DNA from: an uncultured Flavobacteriales bacterium
GTDB lineage: Bacteria; Bacteroidota; Bacteroidia; Flavobacteriales_D; Parvicellaceae
Assembly (NCBI GenBank): GCA_938084875.1
Contig: CALKFX010000059.1
Location: forward strand, 1-13,177
Direction: 5' to 3'
Length of the DNA stretch: 13,177 nucleotides
In this document: positions 5,953 through 13,177 of the stretch, one piece after another
Layout of the letters: every line of letters begins with the position of its first letter
How positions within the stretch are numbered: the stretch's first letter is position 1
Translations under genes and position numbers: made by a program
The notes under the pieces: model-generated
Database searches by the model: none
What the model saw: only the letters and a program-made list of their open reading frames with translations
Told to the model about the DNA's origin: nothing

Positions 5953-7211
5953 AACGTGTTCAATCTTTGAAAAATACTTTGGGACCAGGAATTTTATTTG
6001 CCAGTACTGCAATTGGAGTGTCTCATTTGGTTCAAAGCACCAAAGCTGGAGCAATGTTTGGATTTGGACTGTTATGGGCTGTAATAGCAGCTAACGTATT
6101 AAAATACCCATTCTTCGAGTTTGGTTCAAGATACGCAAATGCTACAGGTACAAGTATTATTGAAGGATACCAAAAACTTAGCAAATGGGCATTATGGATC
6201 TATTTTATAATAACTATTTTCTCCATGTTTTTTGTATGTGCTGCAGTAGGAAAAGTGACAACAGGATTTTTGGAGAATTTATTTCATTTAGATAAAATAG
6301 GTCTTAATAGTAGCGCTTCGAGTATTTTAGTTTTTGTTATTTGCGGAAGTATTTTGATTATCGGAAAATTTAAAATGCTAGATAAACTGATTAAATTAAT
6401 AGGGATAGTTCTTCTACTATCTACTCTTACTGCCTTTGTGCTTTGTCTTTTTCATGGACCTATTAATAAAAGTATAAATTTAATAAGTGAACAATCCATA
6501 AGTAGAGATGCTTGGTTTTTTTTAATTCCTTTAATGGGTTGGATGCCAACTGCTGTTGATTTGAGTTCATGGAATAGCTTATGGACCGTAGAAAAAATTA
6601 AAAGTTCTAACTACCATCCTGCATTAAGAGAAACACTTTTTGAATTTAATTTTGGTTATATAATTTCGGGTATTCTTTCTATTTGTTTTGTTACTCTTGG
6701 GGCATTTTTAATATATGGAACTTCTGAAATAATTGAAAAGTCTAGTGACTTGTTTGCCCATCAAATAGTAAATCTATACACAAAGATATTTGGAGGTTGG
6801 AGTTATTTAATTATTGCTTCTAGTACTTTTTCAATCATGTTTGGAACCTGTATTGCTGTATTTGATGGATACGGTAGAGTACTTAATAAAACAACAGATC
6901 TTCTTTTCCCAAATCACAGAAAAGCAAAAAATAAATATAGTATATGTATTCTAATATTAATTATTGGAACTTTCTTGATAACCTATCAATTTGACAAATC
7001 TGGTGATTTTGGAATTCTAGTAAATTTTGCAACCTCCATCTCTTTTCTAATTGCCCCTATAATTGCAATTTTTAATTATTTAGTAGTAAATAGATATTTA
7101 GATAATAAATTTGTTCCTCCCAAATGGTTAAACTATTTATCTATAATTGGAGTTTTATATTTAATCCTATTTTCAATTTTGTACCTTTTTAAAAATTATC
7201 TGTTTACATGA
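5949..7211 (+). CDS. Non-canonical Nramp-family (SLC11-like) membrane transporter
   Basis: A 420-residue inner-membrane protein with about 11 hydrophobic segments, matching the Nramp fold. TM1 begins LGPGILFASTAIGVSHL (11-27), continues QSTKAGAMFGFGLLWAVIAAN, and aligns without gaps to the classical GPGFLVAIAYMDPGN segment. The metal-binding DPGN is replaced by GVSH (D to G23, N to H26). The TM6 motif MPH is MPT (M199-P200-T201) in LMGWMPTAVDLSSW, with D204 close by. In characterised Nramps the Asp, Asn and Met coordinate Mn/Fe, so a different ion or mechanism is likely. My recollection is that a Bacteroidota clade annotated as Nramp carries this SHLVQSTxAGA version. The start is the ATG at 5949. 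The TGA overlaps the next gene's ATG by 4 nt (ATGA). Substrate is unknown; alternatives include Mg, other divalent ions or a non-metal solute. Confidence 0.85.
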   Translation: MKRVQSLKNTLGPGILFASTAIGVSHLVQSTKAGAMFGFGLLWAVIAANVLKYPFFEFGSRYANATGTSIIEGYQKLSKWALWIYFIITIFSMFFVCAAVGKVTTGFLENLFHLDKIGLNSSASSILVFVICGSILIIGKFKMLDKLIKLIGIVLLLSTLTAFVLCLFHGPINKSINLISEQSISRDAWFFLIPLMGWMPTAVDLSSWNSLWTVEKIKSSNYHPALRETLFEFNFGYIISGILSICFVTLGAFLIYGTSEIIEKSSDLFAHQIVNLYTKIFGGWSYLIIASSTFSIMFGTCIAVFDGYGRVLNKTTDLLFPNHRKAKNKYSICILILIIGTFLITYQFDKSGDFGILVNFATSISFLIAPIIAIFNYLVVNRYLDNKFVPPKWLNYLSIIGVLYLILFSILYLFKNYLFT

Positions 7212-9070
7212 AATATTTATTTAACTGTTTTTTACTCACAGTAATTTCATTCTCTAGCATATTTGCACAAAAATTAACTACATCTTCCACTTATCTAAAA
7301 CGTACAGTTAATTTGAAAAAAAATATAGACCATTGGAAAGCAAGTGTTCAATCCATGCAAATGACAAGTCCTGGAGGTAGCTCTTACAACGATTTTTTAA
7401 TAACCCAAAAAAAAATTCAAACCCAAAAATATCCTAGAAAAAAAATATTAAAATCTTTTAGAAAATCTCCAAGTATTCCAATTTTTAATATTGAAAATGG
7501 ATTTGAGGGGAATTTGTACAATAATAAAGTTCCCAATGACAATACCTTGGCTATTTCCAACGATGGGATTATTCTAGCTGGGATTAACTCTTCGTATATA
7601 ATTTACGATACAAATAATGACTCCTTACTTTTAAGTAGTACCTTGAATTCAATGACTTTAGATTTTTTGAATTTAAGATTTGTTAAAAAATACGATCCAA
7701 AGTTTATTTATGACCACAAAGAAGATAGATTTATCGTAGTATTTCTTGTTGGAAATAAACCACTTAATAGTCATGTTTGTGTAGCTTTCTCCAGTTCTAA
7801 TAATCCAATGGACGATTGGAATGTATATATGTTAGAAGGCGATGCTTTATCCACTGGACATTGGACAGACTATCCTGCTATTTCAATTACCGAAGATGAT
7901 CTATTTATAACAGGAAATTTATTGTTAGATGGAGTTAGTTGGCAACTTGGTTTTAACCAATCTATTATTTGGCAAATTGATAAGGAAAATGGATATTCAG
8001 GAGCTGATTCTCTTTCCTTCAACCTGTGGTCTGATATAAAAGATGATTCAATAAATATAAGAAATATTCACCCAGTAAGGGGTGCAAGAGAACTGCAAGA
8101 TAAAAATCAATATTTATTAAGTAATAAAAACTTTTCTTTAGAGAGTGATAGTTTGTACCTAATTAAAATTGAGAATAGCCAAAAATCTTTAAACTCTGAA
8201 TTAACTATTCAAAGAATTACTTTAGATGACCATTACTTTTTAAGTCCCAATGGAAAACAATACAATGGAAAGGAATTGGCTACTAATGATTCTAGAGTTT
8301 TAGGTGGGATTATTGATAAAGAGTGGATTCAATTTGTGCAACACTCTATGGATACAAATTATGGAACAGCTGGGATTTATCATGGAATTATTTACAATTA
8401 CGATACTAACCCTTATGTAGAATCAAAAATTATTTCAGATTCAATTATAGATTTTGGATATCCAAATATTGCCTCTACAGCAATAAATCCTAACGAAAAA
8501 GAATGCGTAATAGGCTTTAATTATACCTCTATTAGCGATACCAATGGTGTATCGTGTGTCTATATGAACAATGATGAAATCTACAGCAACTTTACCAAGC
8601 TTCATAGAGGAAATAGAGCGATTGACAGACTTAATGGAAATATAGACAGATGGGGCGACTATAGTGGAATTCAAAGAAAATACGATGATCCATGCAGGAC
8701 TTGGATTTCTGGTATGTTTGGAAAAATTGGTAGCAATGGTAGCTGGATAAGTAGTGTTTCTACTTCAGATACATGTAGAGAACCACTCCCACATTTATTT
8801 TTAGAACCAGCATTTAATGAAGGAGTTTTATTTCCAAATCCAAGCAAAGACTTTGTTAATTATGATTTTACTATTGAAGAAAATTTAGATTTAAAAATCT
8901 CTATTTTTAGTATAGAAGGTAAATTAGTGACTGTGCTTTATAATGATTTAGTAAATAGTGGACCTAATAGACTTAGTTTTGATATTACCAAACTTAGAGT
9001 TGGTAGCTATCTGTTAATAATAGAAAATAATGACAATAGATTATTCACAAAAAAACTAATTAAAAACTAA
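7208..9070 (+). CDS. T9SS type A sorting-domain protein, secreted or surface-anchored, function unknown
   Basis: A 620-residue exported protein. The signal peptide is about residues 1-20 (hydrophobic FLLTVISFSSIFA, cleavage before QK). Residues 540-620 form a type IX secretion C-terminal sorting domain: VLFPNPSKDFVNYDF, LDLKISIFSIEGKLV, SFDITKLRVGSYLLIIEN and the basic end LFTKKLIKN. By family knowledge this directs export through PorU/Sov-type machinery, with removal of the domain. The central ~450 residues look beta-rich and propeller-like, with blocks such as NDNTLAISNDGIILAGINSS, DPKFIYDHKEDRFIVVF, GHWTDYPAISITEDDLFITG and RWGDYSGIQRKYDDP, and no catalytic signature I recognise. It overlaps the Nramp-like gene by 4 nt, so the two are probably cotranslated and functionally linked, though exporting one and keeping the other in the inner membrane is unusual. 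Its stop is one base from the convergent gene's stop. Confidence 0.85.
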   Translation: MKYLFNCFLLTVISFSSIFAQKLTTSSTYLKRTVNLKKNIDHWKASVQSMQMTSPGGSSYNDFLITQKKIQTQKYPRKKILKSFRKSPSIPIFNIENGFEGNLYNNKVPNDNTLAISNDGIILAGINSSYIIYDTNNDSLLLSSTLNSMTLDFLNLRFVKKYDPKFIYDHKEDRFIVVFLVGNKPLNSHVCVAFSSSNNPMDDWNVYMLEGDALSTGHWTDYPAISITEDDLFITGNLLLDGVSWQLGFNQSIIWQIDKENGYSGADSLSFNLWSDIKDDSINIRNIHPVRGARELQDKNQYLLSNKNFSLESDSLYLIKIENSQKSLNSELTIQRITLDDHYFLSPNGKQYNGKELATNDSRVLGGIIDKEWIQFVQHSMDTNYGTAGIYHGIIYNYDTNPYVESKIISDSIIDFGYPNIASTAINPNEKECVIGFNYTSISDTNGVSCVYMNNDEIYSNFTKLHRGNRAIDRLNGNIDRWGDYSGIQRKYDDPCRTWISGMFGKIGSNGSWISSVSTSDTCREPLPHLFLEPAFNEGVLFPNPSKDFVNYDFTIEENLDLKISIFSIEGKLVTVLYNDLVNSGPNRLSFDITKLRVGSYLLIIENNDNRLFTKKLIKN

Positions 9071-9071
9071 A

Positions 9072-12000
9072 TTAATTGGTCTCTGTGTCCCAAATGAATT
9101 GGCTAATTACCCCTCCATTTTTGAAATAACTCACACCATATTTTGATTTCACTTTTTTATATTCAGAACCTTTATTTCCACTCACCACAATTCTAACGAT
9201 AGTTAGCTCTGTAACATTTCCGTTAGAATCCTTTCGCTCGTAGATTTTCTCGGTAATTCCCTGAGGAAACTGTTGTGCTAACTTTTGAGTATTAATGGAA
9301 GAAGCTTTTTTAACCGAAATTCCCTTAGAATCTTCAAGAAATTGAGCTGTTAAATAATCTGAATTAAGGTCAGATTTATTGAATTGACCTTGAGATGCGA
9401 GATAGCTATCGGAATATATTTCTAGATTGAAAGTGTTTGAAACTCTTCCATCTTCACGGTTCTCACCATCTAAAGCTAACTCGTCTTGATACATCTCATT
9501 AATAAAATGAATATTGTAAACTTTATCAGTACTAACATCTCCCCATATCAAAACCTTAGAAAGTTCTTTATCTAAATAATGATCTAAATCAAGGGAATTG
9601 GTATTTCTAAGCTCGTCTGCTATCAAAGAAAAATCATTTAGCTTGGAAATAATTGTTTGAGAATTTTCAAAATTACTGTAAGTATTATTAATACTTTTAA
9701 TATTGATAGATGAATTTTTATTGAAAAAATCATTTTCATAATATCCAAAAGATGGAATAGTTTTAGCTTGTCTTGTCTCATCTAAGTTGGTTGTATTGTT
9801 ATTAAAAAGACCTAGCATATTTTCAGTAAAAACATGAAAGTTATATGTAGAATTTTCAGAATGCCCCTCCTCTTCTTCACTTATAATTGAAAGATCTTCT
9901 TTATAAGTATCAATTTTATCAATTAAAAGATCTCTATTATTTGTTCTAGCAATATTTTCAATTTCAAAGTCTGTAAATAACAATTCGTTTTGTATAGAAT
10001 TTGAGTAGGTAGTTGAAATTCCTCTATTCATCCATTCCAAATCATTAACAGACTTATTATCATAAAATTTATCAACAACCAAATCATTTTTAGCAATTAT
10101 TTCAGATCTGAAAACTTCTTTATTTTCAAGTAATTGATTTTGTGTTTCGATTTTGTTAAAATTCCTTGTAGTATTTTCCAAAGAAAACAAATAAATCTCA
10201 CCCATATTGGACATATTCATTTCCTTGTAGTCTACAACTTTGGGAATATTGTTCCATCTAGAATCATTACTATTTTCAAAACTTTTCTGGATATTTTTAT
10301 AAAAAATACTTATTTGATCGTTTTGAAGACTTGTTTTTAATTCTTGTTTAGACCTGTTTTTAACTGAAAATTGTTCTGCAACACTTTTTTTGAAGTCAGT
10401 ATTTTCTCCCAATTTTTCGAAATCGTCTGATTTTTCAGAACCCATCATTCTATCTATCTGTTCCTCATTATATTTTCCAGAGACTTCTTTTCCATACATT
10501 AAACTATAACTATTTAAAATGGATTGGTTACTAGATAATCCATTGGAAGCATCTTGGTCCATAAGTTTGTTAATTTCAGCTACTTTTCCAATATGTTCTT
10601 TCCCATCAGGATTCACCTTAGAAGCGTTCTGAAAGGATTCAATTGCAAGAGAATAACTCTTAGAAGAAATATATCTTTTGCCTTGCTTAATTAAAGAATT
10701 ATATTGATTAATTTTCTCCATATTATTAAGAGCATTTATTTTGGCCTCTGAAACTTGTTTTATCTTTTCTTTTGGTTCAGTTTCATCTGGTAAAACAGAC
10801 CATGCTTTCCTATAATATATTATAGACTTATCATAATTCTTATCACTAAAAAAAATTTCCGCTTTGGCTATAAAATCATCGTATTTTTTCTTAGACTTAT
10901 TACTAAATTGATCTACCATTAATTTTTCTATTTCTACTATTTTCAAATTAGGAATAGGGTCGTTGGGCAAAATTTTACTGGCTTGTAAATAAAATTCTTT
11001 TGCTTTACTTAACATATTATTGGCTTTAGCATCCTCCGCTTTAAGGATTAAAGCATCGAACTTGTTTTGGAGGGCAATATTTCTCTTTTCAGCATTTTCT
11101 ATATTAGAAAGCTCTGATAACAATTGGTTTATTTCAACAATTTTTTGATTAGGATAATCATTGTTGTAATCAATTTCTCTAGCTTTTTTGTATAAATCTC
11201 TTGCTTCTACATACTTTTTATTATTGAAATTTTCGTCTGCAATTTTAATTACATTATCATATTCCGTTTTGGTTTGGTTTTCGCTCTGTTTGATTAAAGC
11301 TTTTTCAATGATTGCAATTTGTTCATCTGGATATTTATTTTGAGGAAGAATTAATTTGGCTTTTTGATAAGCTAATTTTGCTTCTAAATATTTGTTTTCG
11401 TCTCTCAATGCATCGGCTCTAGAAATTATATTTTGATAGTTCTTTTCTACTTCTTCTTTGGACTGAATCTCTTCTAATTTCAATTTAATTTCAGAAAGTT
11501 TCTTTTTTGGATAGTATTCGTTGCCAAATAAATTTAGAGCCTCTTGGTATTTGGATTGAGATTCAATAAAATTATTTTCTGTAAAAAGTTGATCGGCATT
11601 TTTAATCAATTCTTCATATTGACTTCTTTTAGATGCTTTTTGGTCACTTAAAGATTTTAAATCATTTAATTTTAAATTAATTTCTTCAATTCTTTGATTA
11701 GGATACTCTTTGTTGTAAATATTTTTAGCAGATATATAATGATTTAAAGCATCTTCATAACTCTCTGAGCTAAATTCCTTATCAGCTTGGCTAATTAATG
11801 TTTGGTATTCATTGTCTTTAGATTCTTTTTCAATTATTAATCTTTTAATCTCTCTGATTTTTTGGATTGGATAAGATTCATTAGGAGATATTTCATTTGC
11901 TTCATCGTATTTTTGTATAGCTTCATCGTACGAAGAGTCTAACAACAATTCATCAGCAGACTTAATCAAATCTTGATACTGACTTTGGATATTTGAATTT

Positions 12001-13177
12001 GCTTGTTCAGATATCTTAATTTTAATTAAATCAATTTGTTGTTTTGAATAAGTATCCAAGGTTTTAATTTTATTAGCCATCTTGTACTTATTTATTGCCT
12101 CTTCCCATTTCTCATTGTCTCTTAATTTATCTGCTTGGGTAATTAATTCTTTAAAAGAACTATCCGATTGATTTAATTTCTGCTTTTGATCTATCAAAAA
12201 GTTTAAATGTTTCAACTTTTGATCTACTGTTGAGTTCTTTGGGAAAAGCTCTTTTGCCTCAAAATATTTGGATTTTGATACATCAAAGTCTTCAGTTTTC
12301 AAGGAATTATCACCCTGACTAATTAGTGAGTTAAATTTTTCTAGTTTCTCTTTTGATTCTGCCAACAAAGCTTCTTGCTCATTAATTTTTTGTTCAATTA
12401 TTTCTAATTGTTTTTTGGGATATTCTTGACTTTCATCTACTGACAATGCATTATTATAAAACTGTTTGGAAAGCTTCCAATTTTGACTTTTAAAACTAGC
12501 ATCTGCATTTTTAATAAAATCTGAATATTTCTTTTGAGATTCCTTTTGTTGATTGGCAATGTGGGTGATTTTTATATTTATTTCATTAATTTTTTGATCT
12601 GGATAGCTTTCATCTTCTTTAATCTTTTTTGCAGACTGATAACTTATTAAGGCTTCCTCAAATTTAGCTTCGTTAAATAGTCCATCTGCTTTAAGTATTT
12701 CTGCTTTATAAGCCTTATTAGCCTCTTCCATTTTGCTTTTAGCATCAGCTATCTCCTTTAGCTTTTCTTCTATAAAAGTAATTTTATTTAGTGGATATTT
12801 TTCGTCGCTTTTAAGATCAAGAGCTTGTTGGTAGGTAGCTTTGGCCAATTGATATTCTAAATTCTTTAACTGATTATCTGCAGTTTTTAAAATATTTTCA
12901 TATTTACGGTCATTTTCAGAACTTGCAATTTGATCTTTAATACCTCGTTCAGCAACTTTAATTTGTTCTGATGGGTGAGATTCATTGGGTTTTATTTTTA
13001 ATGCCTTTTTGTAATTAATAATTGATTCGTTAAAAGATTTCTCTAACAATTGAGCATCTGCTTTAGCAATTAAATTATTGAATTCCTCATCGTTCTCTTT
13101 TTCATTTGCCAATATTTTATTTATATCATTTATTTTATCCTTTGGAGTTCTATCACTAGGATTAATTGTTGAAGATT
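9072..13177 (-). CDS. Giant TPR-like tandem-repeat protein (N-terminus beyond the window)
   Basis: At least 1,368 residues are visible and the frame stays open through the right edge, so the true start lies outside; a TTG at 13110-13112 is merely internal. I number residues from that TTG. Residues 11-858 form 14 consecutive units of 55-67 residues; the edge-proximal residues are the tail of one more. The unit reads roughly [YF]xxLIxxADxxFxxxxYxEA, then about four residues, YxxAxxIxPxExYPxxKIxEI, then a K/E/S/Q-rich linker. This resembles TPR-type helix pairs plus a connecting helix. The 488-residue remainder (859-1346) is polar, rich in N, S, E and D, without transmembrane segments, and ends in a beta-like block: LTIVRIVVSGNKGSEYKKV, KYGVSYFKNGG and FIWDTETN. 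I recall similar proteins in Bacteroidota, sometimes near PorP/SprF-type genes, but know no function. A scaffold role is plausible inference. Localisation is undetermined because the N-terminus is missing. Confidence 0.85.
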   Translation of the reverse strand, partial: SSTINPSDRTPKDKINDINKILANEKENDEEFNNLIAKADAQLLEKSFNESIINYKKALKIKPNESHPSEQIKVAERGIKDQIASSENDRKYENILKTADNQLKNLEYQLAKATYQQALDLKSDEKYPLNKITFIEEKLKEIADAKSKMEEANKAYKAEILKADGLFNEAKFEEALISYQSAKKIKEDESYPDQKINEINIKITHIANQQKESQKKYSDFIKNADASFKSQNWKLSKQFYNNALSVDESQEYPKKQLEIIEQKINEQEALLAESKEKLEKFNSLISQGDNSLKTEDFDVSKSKYFEAKELFPKNSTVDQKLKHLNFLIDQKQKLNQSDSSFKELITQADKLRDNEKWEEAINKYKMANKIKTLDTYSKQQIDLIKIKISEQANSNIQSQYQDLIKSADELLLDSSYDEAIQKYDEANEISPNESYPIQKIREIKRLIIEKESKDNEYQTLISQADKEFSSESYEDALNHYISAKNIYNKEYPNQRIEEINLKLNDLKSLSDQKASKRSQYEELIKNADQLFTENNFIESQSKYQEALNLFGNEYYPKKKLSEIKLKLEEIQSKEEVEKNYQNIISRADALRDENKYLEAKLAYQKAKLILPQNKYPDEQIAIIEKALIKQSENQTKTEYDNVIKIADENFNNKKYVEARDLYKKAREIDYNNDYPNQKIVEINQLLSELSNIENAEKRNIALQNKFDALILKAEDAKANNMLSKAKEFYLQASKILPNDPIPNLKIVEIEKLMVDQFSNKSKKKYDDFIAKAEIFFSDKNYDKSIIYYRKAWSVLPDETEPKEKIKQVSEAKINALNNMEKINQYNSLIKQGKRYISSKSYSLAIESFQNASKVNPDGKEHIGKVAEINKLMDQDASNGLSSNQSILNSYSLMYGKEVSGKYNEEQIDRMMGSEKSDDFEKLGENTDFKKSVAEQFSVKNRSKQELKTSLQNDQISIFYKNIQKSFENSNDSRWNNIPKVVDYKEMNMSNMGEIYLFSLENTTRNFNKIETQNQLLENKEVFRSEIIAKNDLVVDKFYDNKSVNDLEWMNRGISTTYSNSIQNELLFTDFEIENIARTNNRDLLIDKIDTYKEDLSIISEEEEGHSENSTYNFHVFTENMLGLFNNNTTNLDETRQAKTIPSFGYYENDFFNKNSSINIKSINNTYSNFENSQTIISKLNDFSLIADELRNTNSLDLDHYLDKELSKVLIWGDVSTDKVYNIHFINEMYQDELALDGENREDGRVSNTFNLEIYSDSYLASQGQFNKSDLNSDYLTAQFLEDSKGISVKKASSINTQKLAQQFPQGITEKIYERKDSNGNVTELTIVRIVVSGNKGSEYKKVKSKYGVSYFKNGGVISQFIWDTETN
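10539..13177 (-). repeat. Coding array of 14+ diverged ~60-residue (about 180-base) TPR-like units
   Basis: Units begin at residues 11, 71, 135, 196, 260, 320, 379, 436, 499, 559, 618, 685, 744 and 804, counted from the TTG at 13112. Most keep the LIxxAD start, the (Y/F/W)-x-E/D-A middle and the YP-x2-K/Q-I end. Unit 5 loses the YP (NSTVDQKL), and units 12-14 drift (DPIPNLKI, ETEPKEKI, GKEHIGKV). Unit 11 has the longest linker (67 residues in total). At DNA level the copies are clearly diverged, so this is old protein-level duplication rather than a recent satellite-like expansion. Confidence 0.88.

Noticed and set aside
8441..8674. 77-residue - strand open frame
   Set aside because: Antisense to the T9SS protein; no leader, no recognisable domain.
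9055..9085. Possible bidirectional terminator at the convergent junction
   Set aside because: Only imperfect AT-rich complementarity is visible, without a stable stem and T run.
10134..10340. 68-residue + strand open frame
   Set aside because: Antisense to the giant repeat gene in AT-rich sequence; no supporting signal.
13110..13112. TTG as the start of the repeat protein
   Set aside because: The same frame continues open to base 13177 and the added residues (PKDKINDINKIL) match the end of a repeat unit, so the start is outside the window.
10539..13177. Repeated pattern considered as a CRISPR array or DNA satellite
   Set aside because: Period is about 180 bases, copies are diverged at DNA level, and the reading frame is maintained throughout; it is a protein repeat.

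Overview
The window is low-GC (about 30% by eye), densely coded DNA. Several features point to a marine-type Bacteroidota, most likely Flavobacteriia or a relative. These are a FecA-like TonB-dependent receptor, a protein with a type IX secretion (T9SS) C-terminal sorting domain, a DUF2490 outer-membrane barrel, bacillithiol synthesis by BshC, A-rich leaders in place of strong Shine-Dalgarno sites, and a TTTG/TAnnTTTG-like promoter. No RNA genes, insertion sequences, prophage parts or CRISPR arrays were seen, and no gene-free stretch exceeds about 105 bases.

Bases 1-3092 (+ strand) look like one operon: a FecA-like TonB-dependent receptor cut by the left edge, a small ABA4-like (DUF4281) membrane protein, and a TspO/MBR tryptophan-rich membrane protein whose GTG start overlaps the ABA4-like stop. 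Bases 3152-4200 (+) hold a second, tightly coupled pair behind its own candidate promoter: a small lipoprotein with a CxxC motif and a DUF2490 outer-membrane barrel. Both units are envelope proteins. The first suggests uptake of an iron or tetrapyrrole-like ligand coupled to two membrane proteins of families tied to carotenoids or porphyrins; that link is inference.

Bases 4277-5845 (- strand) encode BshC, the last enzyme of bacillithiol synthesis. Divergent from it (5949-9070, +) is a two-gene unit: an Nramp-fold transporter whose metal-site motifs are replaced (DPGN becomes GVSH, MPH becomes MPT), overlapping by 4 nt a T9SS-exported protein of unknown function. The stop codons of that exported protein and the next gene are separated by one base.

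Bases 9072-13177 (-) are the 3' part of a very large gene running off the right edge. It encodes at least 14 tandem TPR-like units of about 60 residues, then a 488-residue C-terminal region that I cannot assign to a named family. This repeat protein and the non-canonical Nramp/T9SS pair are the best candidates for under-described biology here.
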